This document shows, one piece after another, positions 1-5,220 of a DNA stretch of 12,939 bases; within the stretch, counting starts at the first letter, position 1, and each line of letters opens with the position of its first letter. A model generated the notes under the pieces. The model had not been told where the DNA came from, did no database searches, and saw only the letters and a program-made list of their open reading frames with translations. This DNA comes from DAOUGC01 sp034429695. Lineage in GTDB: Bacteria; Chloroflexota; Anaerolineae; Anaerolineales; Anaerolineaceae. Where the stretch lies: contig DAOUGC010000051.1 of the NCBI GenBank assembly GCA_034429695.1, positions 1 to 12,939 on the forward strand, given 5' to 3'. Made by a program: the position numbers and the translations under genes.

Positions 1-1
1 A

Positions 2-562
2 ACACGAAATAATGTGATCATTGACCATGCCAGCCGCCTGCATGAAGGCGTACAGGATGGTGCTGCCGCAAAACTTGAACCCGCGCCCCACCATGTCCCT
101 GCTCATCGCGTCAGAGATCGGGCTGGTGGCCGGTATCTGCGACATGCTCTGCCAGGCATTCTGAATGGTTCCCCCGCCGGTGAAACCCCACAAATACGCA
201 TCCAGCGAACCAAATTCCTGCTGGATCTCAAGCACGCGGTTGGCGTTGTGGATGATGGCATTGATTTTTGCCCGGTTGCGCACAATGCCAGCGTTGGAGA
301 GCAGCTCCTGCACTTTCTCATCGCCATAGCGGGCAACCACATCGATCTCAAAATTGTCAAAAGCCTGCCGGAAGTTTTCCCGTTTACGCAAGATGGTGTT
401 CCAGCTCAAACCAGCCTGCATACCATCCAGCGCCAGGAATTCAAACAGCCGCTGATCATCGTGGAGCGGCACGCCCCACTCTTCATCATGATAGCGGGTG
501 AGCAGGACATCGTTGAGGTTCCAAACACAGCGGGCGAGGGATGGATCGATGGGTTGGTCCAT
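2..562 (-). CDS. tag: DNA-3-methyladenine glycosylase I, 3' end cut by window edge
   Basis: Base-excision-repair enzyme that removes N3-methyladenine from alkylated DNA. 187 codons are visible and the gene runs off the left edge, probably lacking only the last few residues. The four zinc ligands of the E. coli enzyme can be placed: Cys12 in RCVW, His25 in YHDEEWG (the same 13-residue spacing as in E. coli), and His183 and Cys187 in VNDHIISC at the very edge. The QAGLSW helix and RGFKFCGSTI strand are typical. The glutamate before GxQAGLSW that contacts the base (E. coli Glu38) is Asp here, a conservative change. The ATG at 562 is the only ATG possible, because an in-frame TAA lies three codons upstream. 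It has no Shine-Dalgarno sequence. It follows mazF by 29 nt on the same strand, so read-through from that locus is possible. Confidence 0.93.
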   Translation of the reverse strand, partial: MDQPIDPSLARCVWNLNDVLLTRYHDEEWGVPLHDDQRLFEFLALDGMQAGLSWNTILRKRENFRQAFDNFEIDVVARYGDEKVQELLSNAGIVRNRAKINAIIHNANRVLEIQQEFGSLDAYLWGFTGGGTIQNAWQSMSQIPATSPISDAMSRDMVGRGFKFCGSTILYAFMQAAGMVNDHIISC

Positions 563-577
563 GAGTTGATTTTATCA
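562..577 (-). promoter_or_regulatory. Possible extended -10 of tag giving a leaderless mRNA
   Basis: On the minus strand TGATAAAAT (extended -10, TG-A-TAAAAT, hexamer at 574-569) is followed by exactly six bases and then the ATG. Normal spacing would put the transcription start on or next to the ATG. No good -35 is visible and there is no ribosome binding site. This is inference from spacing only. Confidence 0.3.
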
Positions 578-591
578 GATGGTTGAATTGA

Positions 592-915
592 CTATTCGGA
601 GAACATTTCCAAAAGCACCGAGAGAACCTGGCACTGTGTATCTTCCGACACAACCCCCAAACGCTTAATCAGGCGGCTCCTGTCCACAGTGCGAATTTGG
701 TCCAGTACAATCTGCCCGGATTTTCCTTCGAATTCGCAATCCACCCGTGTCGGATAACTTCTTCCCCTGGTCGTCATTGGGGCAATAATCACCGTGGTGA
801 TATGCCGGTTCATCTCATCGGGAGAAATGATCAGGCATGGCCGTGTCTTCTGGATCTCACCCCCCACTGTGGGATCCGGGTTGATGAGATACACTTCAAA
901 TCGCCTGATCACCAT
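592..915 (-). CDS. mazF: MazF/PemK-family toxin (mRNA endoribonuclease)
   Basis: Toxin half of a type II toxin-antitoxin pair; family members cut single-stranded mRNA at short specific sequences. With the chosen start the protein is 107 aa. The strand EIQKTRPCLII carries Arg25 and the segment IAPMTT carries Thr48, matching the numbers of the catalytic Arg25/Thr48 pair of the Bacillus MazF enzyme. DQIRTVDRSRL at about 72-82 is the other family signature. ATGs also exist at 921 and 936, but 915 is preferred because the GGGGAAG at 929-923 is 7 nt away and the product then begins like other MazFs (MVIRRFEVYLINPDP). The gene overlaps the end of mazE by 7 nt, the usual coupled arrangement with the antitoxin first. 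Tag follows 29 nt downstream. Confidence 0.92.
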   Translation of the reverse strand: MVIRRFEVYLINPDPTVGGEIQKTRPCLIISPDEMNRHITTVIIAPMTTRGRSYPTRVDCEFEGKSGQIVLDQIRTVDRSRLIKRLGVVSEDTQCQVLSVLLEMFSE

Positions 916-1169
916 GTCCATTCTTCCCCATCCCACTGTGTGGAATGAGCTTCATCCAGCAACCGGTCATCGCCCCGTTTTGCCATCCCGGCGAAATGCT
1001 CCTCCCAGCCCTGTCGGGGTTGTCGAAAAGCCCGGATGATCAGTTGATCTCCTTTCACGGTCATTTCAACATCATCGGTCAATCCAGCCTGTTCCAAAAC
1101 GGTACGTGGAATACGAATTCCCCGGGAGTTACCGATCTTTACAATTTTTGCGCGGATCATCATACCCAT
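909..1169 (-). CDS. mazE: MazE-like AbrB-fold antitoxin
   Basis: Antitoxin of the MazF toxin encoded immediately downstream with a 7-nt overlap. The protein is 86 aa. Residues about 4-50 form the AbrB/MazE swapped-hairpin DNA-binding domain (IRAKIVKIGNSRGIRIP, then VEMTVKGDQLIIRA). The C-terminal tail is Trp- and acid-rich (QWDGEEWTW), as expected for a segment that wraps around MazF. The start at 1169 is supported by GAGGTGG five bases upstream; internal ATGs at 1163 and 1160 are possible. The promoter and an inverted repeat lie directly upstream, so autorepression by the MazE or MazEF complex is likely. The pairing with MazF makes the assignment firm. Confidence 0.9.
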   Translation of the reverse strand: MGMMIRAKIVKIGNSRGIRIPRTVLEQAGLTDDVEMTVKGDQLIIRAFRQPRQGWEEHFAGMAKRGDDRLLDEAHSTQWDGEEWTW

Positions 1170-1182
1170 ATTGCCACCTCTT

Positions 1183-1221
1183 TCGTAATCATATTGTAAT
1201 TACGACAGAGGGCAATGTCAA
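1183..1221 (-). promoter_or_regulatory. mazEF promoter with overlapping inverted-repeat operator
   Basis: On the minus strand TTGACA (1221-1216) is separated by 17 nt from TACAAT (1198-1193), close to the sigma-70 consensus. A 23-bp inverted repeat with perfect 7-bp arms, TCGTAAT at 1183-1189 and ATTACGA at 1199-1205, covers the -10 and part of the spacer. Its placement is what an autoregulating MazE antitoxin would need. Predicted transcription start is near 1186, leaving a short leader with the GAGGTGG ribosome site. Confidence 0.72.
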
Positions 1222-1222
1222 G

Positions 1223-1251
1223 AAGAACTGACCTTGCCGGAAGGCGTTCTT
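1223..1251 (-). terminator. Possible weak terminator after the YdeI-family gene
   Basis: An imperfect hairpin has outer arms AAGAAC (1223-1228) and GTTCTT (1246-1251) and inner arms CCTT (1232-1235) and AAGG (1241-1244). Read on the minus strand it is followed by a T-rich TTCTTCTTG that runs into the mazE -35 element. It sits between the end of the 1315-1863 gene and the mazEF promoter. Stem and tail are both weak. Confidence 0.3.
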
Positions 1252-1314
1252 ATCGTAAATCATCGAACATCTCATCCTGTCCCCACCCGGTAAGACGATG
1301 TGTCTGCCGGGACT

Positions 1315-1863
1315 TTACTCAATCGATCCGTACATCTTGTTCTCGCGTGTTTTCTCAAGGAATTTATCAAGCCGTTTTTGAAATTCTTCCGGCTGTTTTC
1401 GCGCTCCTTCAATAAAGGCAATGCGAATTCTCTGGTAAAGCCCGGAAAATGCCTGAAAATTGTCCCAGATTTGTTGATCAGCTTGAAGGGCTGCCAGGAT
1501 ATCCGGCTGAATTTGAAAAGCCTCAGGGGAAAGGTCCGGCAGCACCTGCCTTCCCGCTTCGGTCATTTTTCCACTCTCAATCAGCCGTCTGGCCCGTTCC
1601 TTGTTCAACTCGGTCCAATGACTTTTAGGCCGGCGTGGGGTGAAGCGTTGCACTCTGCGTTCCCCATCAATTTTCTTTGATATTCCATCAATCCAGCCAA
1701 AACACAGGGCTTCTTCCACAGCATGCCGGTAAGGCAGGGATGGTTTTTGCGTGTTTTTGGCGTGGAAAACCAACCAGATCTCCTTTTTACTGGCATGATT
1801 TTCTGAAAGCCATTGACGCCATTCTTCCCGGTCGGTTACATATAAAGTTTCTGTAATTTCCAT
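1315..1863 (-). CDS. YdeI/OmdA-family protein (bacteriocin-protection-like)
   Basis: This 182-aa protein belongs to the YdeI / OmpD-associated (OmdA) family. Members are small soluble proteins without an established enzymatic activity, some linked to bacteriocin or peptide stress. Diagnostic stretches are the N-terminal KKEIWLVFHAKNTQKPSLPY, then EALCFGWIDGISKKIDGERRVQRFTPRRPKSHW at about 51-83. An ELNKERARRLIESGKMTEAG segment and a Lys/Glu-rich C-terminal helix follow. The length is normal for the family. The upstream GAGAGAAAA is only a weak ribosome binding site, but the ATG at 1863 begins the conserved region. A well-formed promoter lies 66-100 nt upstream, so the gene probably forms its own unit. 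Family assignment is confident; function is not. Confidence 0.85.
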   Translation of the reverse strand: MEITETLYVTDREEWRQWLSENHASKKEIWLVFHAKNTQKPSLPYRHAVEEALCFGWIDGISKKIDGERRVQRFTPRRPKSHWTELNKERARRLIESGKMTEAGRQVLPDLSPEAFQIQPDILAALQADQQIWDNFQAFSGLYQRIRIAFIEGARKQPEEFQKRLDKFLEKTRENKMYGSIE

Positions 1864-1935
1864 CTGATTTTTCTCTCTTTACTAATCTTCATTTCCCCCA
1901 TGTTCATCCAGGCGCGGTCAGCCGCTGAATGGGTG

Positions 1936-1964
1936 ATTATAAGACAACGGCCAGGCCGTGTCTA
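1936..1964 (-). promoter_or_regulatory. Promoter of the YdeI-family gene with palindrome in the spacer
   Basis: On the minus strand TAGACA (1964-1959), a 17-nt spacer and TATAAT (1941-1936) form a near-consensus sigma-70 promoter. A 13-bp inverted repeat, ACGGCC-A-GGCCGT on the plus strand (1947-1959), fills most of the spacer, a favourable site for a repressor or a MerR-type activator. Predicted start is near 1929, giving a leader of about 66 nt. The repeat could instead be a weak 3' hairpin of the flavoprotein gene that ends at 2007. Confidence 0.55.
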
Positions 1965-2006
1965 CAAGCCACTTATTGTGAGCATTGCGGAAAACCTTGA
2001 CCTTAG

Positions 2007-3227
2007 CTACCCTGCACTGGCGGCAGCCCTGCCTGCCACCGCGCCGCTGCTGAACGCATATTGCAGGTTGTATCCCCCGCATGGACCCACCACGTCCAGC
2101 GTTTCACCGGTCAGGTAAAGCCCCTTCACCCGCAGTGATTCCAGGCTGTGCGGGTTCACCTCGCTCACCTGTACCCCGCCAGCCGATACCTGGCAGTACT
2201 CAAACCCGCGCACGCCTTTCACCGGCAGGCGGGTATTCTTGAGTCTCTCGATCAGGCTGCCCAGCGCGCGGTCATTGACCCTGTTCAGAACAATGTCTTC
2301 GGGCAGGCGGGCATTTTTCATGAAGACCGCCGCCACTTTGGGCGGGAAGAACGCCCCCAGAAACACCCTCAACGGCAACGATGTGCTTCGCTTTTGCGCC
2401 AGCAACTGCTCAAATTCCGTCTCAAAAAATGCGATCAGGTTCAGGGATAGTTCCAGTTTGGCTTGAGGGAAAGCCGTAACGTGGTGGCTGACATCCATCA
2501 CGGCTGGCCCGTTCAATCCCCACTCGGTGAATATGGCGTTGCCAAGCGCCGTTGCCACCGGCTGCGCCCCGTTCCATAATGTCACCCCCATATCCAGCCG
2601 CACCCCCTTGAGCGGGCGCAAATCACCCAGCTCCACCAGGATGGGCGCCAGGGCAGGGCGTTTGGGCTGGACGGCAAGGCCCATGCGCTGAAGAACCGGG
2701 AAAAGCTCACCCCGCGAGCCAAGCGAAGGATAAGCCGCGCCGCCCGCCGAGACGATCACCCGCTCAAATTCCTGCTCGGCTTCCCTGTCCTCCTGAACGC
2801 AGCCAACCAGAAAGCCGCCCCCATTATTGCGGATCGAGCTGACGCGCGTAGAGGTCAAAGTCTTCACGCCGGCAGATCGAAGCGCATTTTGGAAAGCGTC
2901 CACCACCGTGTGCGCCGAGTTGGACAGGGGGTAATACCAGCCATCGGAGGTGTGATAAACCAGCACGCCAATTTCCGAAAGGGCATCCAGCAGATCGTGC
3001 ACCCCAAACTGATCGAGCAGGGTCTCCATCCATTTTGGATCCGCGCAGGAGTAAGCCGCAGCAGCAGCGGCGGCATTGGTGATATTGCAGCGGCCGCTGC
3101 CGGTCACCAGCAGTTTGCGCCCCACCTCAGGGTTGCCCTCCAGCAGGGTTACATTGCCGCCCCTCCAGGCAGCCTGGAGGGCTGCCATCATGCCAGAAGC
3201 GCCCGCGCCGATCACTGCGATTGTCAT
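2007..3227 (-). CDS. BaiN/HI0933-like FAD-dependent flavoprotein
   Basis: A 406-aa flavoprotein of the HI0933/BaiN/YhiN family. Members are NAD(P)/FAD-dependent oxidoreductases, mostly of unknown substrate; BaiN was named for bile-acid dehydroxylation. The N-terminal Rossmann FAD motif is GAGASG at 7-12. It is followed by the family signature GRKLLVTGSGRCNITNA near 36-52, and by VIVSAGGAAYPSLGSRG for a second dinucleotide contact. The C-terminal signature GLYLTGETLDVVGPCGGYNLQ leads to the closing helix AFSSGAVAG. The length is typical and I see no truncation. An alanine run (about residues 53-58) replaces part of the loop after the NITNA motif. There is no Shine-Dalgarno sequence, and TATAAT ends only six bases before the ATG. 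The substrate cannot be inferred. Confidence 0.9.
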   Translation of the reverse strand: MTIAVIGAGASGMMAALQAAWRGGNVTLLEGNPEVGRKLLVTGSGRCNITNAAAAAAAYSCADPKWMETLLDQFGVHDLLDALSEIGVLVYHTSDGWYYPLSNSAHTVVDAFQNALRSAGVKTLTSTRVSSIRNNGGGFLVGCVQEDREAEQEFERVIVSAGGAAYPSLGSRGELFPVLQRMGLAVQPKRPALAPILVELGDLRPLKGVRLDMGVTLWNGAQPVATALGNAIFTEWGLNGPAVMDVSHHVTAFPQAKLELSLNLIAFFETEFEQLLAQKRSTSLPLRVFLGAFFPPKVAAVFMKNARLPEDIVLNRVNDRALGSLIERLKNTRLPVKGVRGFEYCQVSAGGVQVSEVNPHSLESLRVKGLYLTGETLDVVGPCGGYNLQYAFSSGAVAGRAAASAG

Positions 3228-3231
3228 GGTC

Positions 3232-3262
3232 TCATTATAATGAATAATCGGATATGTCTGAA
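3232..3262 (-). promoter_or_regulatory. Flavoprotein promoter, predicted leaderless, with 12-bp palindrome
   Basis: On the minus strand TTCAGA (3262-3257) and TATAAT (3239-3234) are 17 nt apart. The -10 is followed by GAGACC and then the ATG at 3227, so transcription should begin at or next to the start codon. A perfect 12-bp palindrome, TCATTATAATGA (3232-3243), covers the -10 box and could be an operator, although AT-rich palindromes around TATAAT arise easily. Confidence 0.5.
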
Positions 3263-3347
3263 CTACCCCCCATTGTGGGGGCGCTGATTTTGATTGAGCG
3301 GTAAAACTCGATGGTCAGATAGCTCTTGGAAATGCTGCAGATCCCTA

Positions 3348-3376
3348 ATATTAAAGGTGTGGGATATTAAGGTGTG
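3348..3376. repeat. Short imperfect direct repeat in a 156-bp gap
   Basis: ATATTAAAGGTGTG (3348-3361) is followed two bases later by ATATTAA-GGTGTG (3364-3376), identical except for one missing A. It lies just downstream of the minus-strand gene ending at 3384. The same gap holds a small GC hairpin (CCCCCA at 3267-3272, TGGGGG at 3276-3281) without a T tract. I see no gene in the gap. Confidence 0.35.
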
Positions 3377-3383
3377 CTTACCT

Positions 3384-3842
3384 TTAGAGCTTAAAATTCT
3401 TTCTCTTAAACTTGAAATTTAATTCAACCTCTTTCATCTGGTCAACAAAATCCCGAAAGAGTTGCCAGTAATTACTATTCCGATTTAAATCGCACCAGAA
3501 GTTGGAACTTTCCCAGCAGCGTATCGCATAATATCCGAACATATAGTGAACCACTTGTTTATGAATTAATCCAGAATTCAGAGACAGTGCTATTTCCTCA
3601 AAAAATCCAAGAAAATCCCGCTTGTCACCATATGGAATTTTTCTTAATGTTTCGTCATCTTCTTCTATCAATTCGGCGATTGTCCTGAATTTCTCATTGC
3701 TTTTAAAACGATGGCGCATCTCAATGAAATGATCAACTCGCTTAACTGCACCTTGTCGTGCATACTCAATGACCCCAAGAACTAGTGTGAACAAAGCAAT
3801 CATACTAGCAACAATTGCTGTTATATCTAGAATAATATCCAT
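3384..3842 (-). CDS. Small membrane-anchored protein of unknown function
   Basis: The 152-aa product has one N-terminal hydrophobic segment (about residues 5-25: LDITAIVASMIALFTLVLGVI). A charged helical cytoplasmic-type region follows (VDHFIEMRHRFKSNEKF, then acidic IEEDDETLRKIPYGDKRDF). Next is a Phe/Tyr-rich segment beginning FLGFFEEIALSLNSGLI and continuing to YMFGYYAIRCWESSNFW. The pattern recalls a widespread uncharacterised single-pass family, but I cannot name it with confidence (DUF4760-like is a guess). The start at 3842 is chosen over an upstream ATG at 3941 because GAGGG lies four bases before it and the membrane segment then begins the protein. The extra upstream codons also fall inside a relic of another gene. 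Base composition is clearly poorer in GC than the neighbours (22 G/C of 60 at 3421-3480), suggesting acquisition by transfer. Confidence 0.7.
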   Translation of the reverse strand: MDIILDITAIVASMIALFTLVLGVIEYARQGAVKRVDHFIEMRHRFKSNEKFRTIAELIEEDDETLRKIPYGDKRDFLGFFEEIALSLNSGLIHKQVVHYMFGYYAIRCWESSNFWCDLNRNSNYWQLFRDFVDQMKEVELNFKFKRKNFKL

Positions 3843-3874
3843 ATTACCCTCATGAAATAATCTTTCTAATCCCG

Positions 3875-3912
3875 AATCACCGCAATACAGGTCGGAATTT
3901 ATACCCGTATAT
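3875..3912 (-). pseudogene. Relic or duplicate of the DUF35 gene 3' end
   Basis: These 38 bp match the last 38 bp or so around the stop codon of the DUF35 gene (4756-4793) at 32 positions, same strand. Read in that frame they encode IYGYKFRPVLR followed by TGA, against VYGYKFRPVLR followed by TAA in the intact gene. Four of six differences are synonymous, counting the stop swap; the other two sit in one Val/Ile codon. Similarity fades on both sides. The AbrB/Doc pair lies between the two copies, so this may be an integration scar (att-like) or the remnant of a second DUF35 gene. Confidence 0.7.
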
Positions 3913-3935
3913 CGGACATGATCCACAAAGGGTTG

Positions 3936-3949
3936 ATACATCCATGTAT
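3936..3949. promoter_or_regulatory. 14-bp inverted repeat between doc and the membrane-protein gene
   Basis: ATACAT-CC-ATGTAT is a perfect inverted repeat with 6-bp arms. It lies about 95 nt upstream of the membrane-protein start and just after the doc stop codon. It could be an operator; no convincing -35/-10 pair is placed with it, apart from a TATAAA on the minus strand inside the DUF35 relic. Confidence 0.3.
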
Positions 3950-3966
3950 ATGGCGGGACTAGGAGC

Positions 3967-4359
3967 TTATCCGACGCTCACGCTGTATTGTCTGAACCAA
4001 TCTCTAATTTCATCCAAAGAGATCTGAGACTGAGCACAAGCCAGGGTAAACCGAACCATTTCTTTATTTTCGACCACCAACTGAAAACCATTGGCTCTCA
4101 AAAACATGGCTACAGCTGTGATCGCTGTACGTTTGTTGCCATCCACAAATGGATGGTTGCGAACCAATGAATCCATCAGAGCAGCCGCCTTTAGGAACAA
4201 ATCCGGATAAAGGTCCTTTTCCTCAAAACTGGCTTGCGGTCTGCCCAAGGCCGAAAGCAACATTCCCAAATCCCGGATTCCATGCCCTCCGCCTGTTTCT
4301 GCAATCAGACGGCTGTGAAGAAAAAGGACTTGCCCGGGAGTCAGATATTGAGTCATCAT
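3967..4359 (-). CDS. doc: Doc-type Fic-fold toxin (death on curing)
   Basis: A 130-aa Fic-domain protein of the Doc subfamily. Phage P1 Doc is a kinase that phosphorylates elongation factor Tu and stops translation. The catalytic loop HPFVDGNKRTA occupies 69-79. The His, Phe, Asp, Asn, Lys and Arg of the Doc loop are all present, and Lys replaces the second Gly of AMP-transferring Fic enzymes, as in Doc. It has Gly where P1 Doc has Ala. N-terminal LTPGQVLFLHSRLIAETGG and GIRDLGMLLSALGRP match the family. The whole domain is present, so the gene looks intact. ATG at 4359 or 4356 may be used; neither has a clear Shine-Dalgarno sequence. It follows its presumed antitoxin by 29 nt. The antitoxin is AbrB-like rather than Phd-like. 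Confidence 0.92.
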   Translation of the reverse strand: MMTQYLTPGQVLFLHSRLIAETGGGHGIRDLGMLLSALGRPQASFEEKDLYPDLFLKAAALMDSLVRNHPFVDGNKRTAITAVAMFLRANGFQLVVENKEMVRFTLACAQSQISLDEIRDWFRQYSVSVG

Positions 4360-4388
4360 GCTCGCGTTGAAGGTGATCGTTGGGATGG

Positions 4389-4634
4389 CTACTTCGCCAG
4401 TTCTTCCAGGGCAGGGCGATATTGCTGAATAAATTCATCCAACTGCCGTGCAAAGTCCTCGTTTACTCCAGCAATCGCAATAGGCTTTTCCACCGGTGTA
4501 ATAATTACCCTCCGCTGTTCGTGGTCCAGTTCCAAATTGACACTTTCACCGTCTTTAATTCCGAGAGCATCCAACAATTCTTTTGGCAAAGAAAGAACAG
4601 TACTGTTTCCTGTTTTGAATAATCGCCTAATCAT
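4389..4634 (-). CDS. AbrB/MazE-fold antitoxin paired with Doc
   Basis: An 81-aa protein. Residues 1-47 form an AbrB/SpoVT-type DNA-binding domain (MIRRLFKTGNSTVLSLPKEL, then LGIKDGESVNLELDHEQRRVIITP). Residues about 50-81 form an acidic helical tail likely to neutralise the toxin (NEDFARQLDEFIQQYRPALEELAK). The start at 4634 is chosen because GGGAGG lies four bases upstream. Longer in-frame starts, up to 4751, would have to read through the DUF35 terminator. A 17-bp inverted repeat lies in the short leader and is a natural autoregulatory site. It is the first gene of a two-gene unit with doc. It is distinct from the MazE at 909-1169 but shares the fold. Confidence 0.85.
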   Translation of the reverse strand: MIRRLFKTGNSTVLSLPKELLDALGIKDGESVNLELDHEQRRVIITPVEKPIAIAGVNEDFARQLDEFIQQYRPALEELAK

Positions 4635-4645
4635 GGCGCCTCCCA

Positions 4646-4679
4646 TACTTACAGCGTAAGTACACTTTTCCCAAGTATA
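4646..4679 (-). promoter_or_regulatory. Promoter -10 and operator of the AbrB/Doc pair
   Basis: TATACT on the minus strand (4679-4674) is a good -10; no clear -35 stands out upstream. Just downstream of the predicted start is a perfect 17-bp inverted repeat, TACTTAC-AGC-GTAAGTA (4646-4662), ending immediately before the GGGAGG ribosome site. It may act as a repressor site for the antitoxin or as a small leader hairpin. Confidence 0.5.
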
Positions 4680-4710
4680 GCATAATTGATTGAAAAAGCC
4701 AGTTTGAATC

Positions 4711-4737
4711 AAAAACGCCCCCCATTTCCGGAGGGCG
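4711..4737 (-). terminator. Intrinsic terminator of the mevalonate operon
   Basis: On the minus strand CGCCCTCC and GGGGGGCG form an 8-bp stem with one G-U pair around a GGAAAT loop, followed directly by TTTTTGATTC. It lies about 20 nt after the DUF35 stop codon and cleanly separates the operon from the AbrB/Doc promoter. Confidence 0.85.
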
Positions 4738-4757
4738 CTTTCATCATTCAACTTTAA

Positions 4758-5156
4758 TTACCGCAGTACAGGTCGGAACTTGTACCCGTACACCAGCATA
4801 CCGCGCTCGTCGCCGTCCTGACGGATGCGGCGCGTGACCATTTCCACCGGCATGCCGATCTCCACCGGCTGGTCGCCCAGGTCGGTCAACTGGGCGGTCA
4901 CCACAGGCCCTTCCTTCAACTTGACCAGCGCCACGGTGAAGGGGGTGTTGTCCTCGTAACCGATGGGTGCATCATGCATCACAGTAAAGGAAAAGATCTC
5001 GCCTTCGCCACTGAACGAATATGGCTCGCGCGCTTCGCCGCCACATTCAGGGCAGACATCACGCGGGGGGAAGATCTTGGCTTCGCAGTGCGGGCAGACT
5101 TCGCCCACCAGGGCGTAACGTTGTTTTTTCAATCGCCAGTGGCGCGGAATTTCCAT
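4758..5156 (-). CDS. DUF35 zinc-ribbon/OB-fold protein, thiolase-HMGCS partner
   Basis: A 132-aa protein with an N-terminal rubredoxin-like zinc ribbon (Cys21, Cys24 in CPHC; Cys35, Cys38 in CPECGG) and a C-terminal OB-fold from about residue 50 to 128. In archaea, DUF35 proteins hold acetoacetyl-CoA thiolase and HMG-CoA synthase together and contribute to a shared CoA site for channelling acetoacetyl-CoA. Position as the last gene after those two in this operon supports the same role. The start at 5156 is preferred over 5174 because GGAGGAG lies seven bases upstream and would be inside the coding region of the longer form. The gap to the thiolase-fold gene is 64 nt and a terminator follows. 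A diverged copy of its last eleven codons occurs at 3875-3912. Confidence 0.9.
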   Translation of the reverse strand: MEIPRHWRLKKQRYALVGEVCPHCEAKIFPPRDVCPECGGEAREPYSFSGEGEIFSFTVMHDAPIGYEDNTPFTVALVKLKEGPVVTAQLTDLGDQPVEIGMPVEMVTRRIRQDGDERGMLVYGYKFRPVLR

Positions 5157-5220
5157 GTGGTTTCTCCTCCTCAATAAACGGTCATGCTAGAGTCTATTGG
5201 CGTATGCCTATCAAAAGCTA

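Noticed and set aside
14..586. A long plus-strand open frame over the left edge.
   Set aside because: It is the antisense shadow of tag, whose zinc ligands and motifs are clear on the minus strand.
3266..3282. Hairpin CCCCCA-TTG-TGGGGG as a terminator.
   Set aside because: No T tract follows on either strand, and it lies upstream of a promoter rather than right after a stop codon.
4635..4751. A longer AbrB antitoxin starting at 4751.
   Set aside because: The extra residues are translated from the DUF35 terminator, the promoter and the inverted repeat; the 4634 start has a GGGAGG ribosome site.
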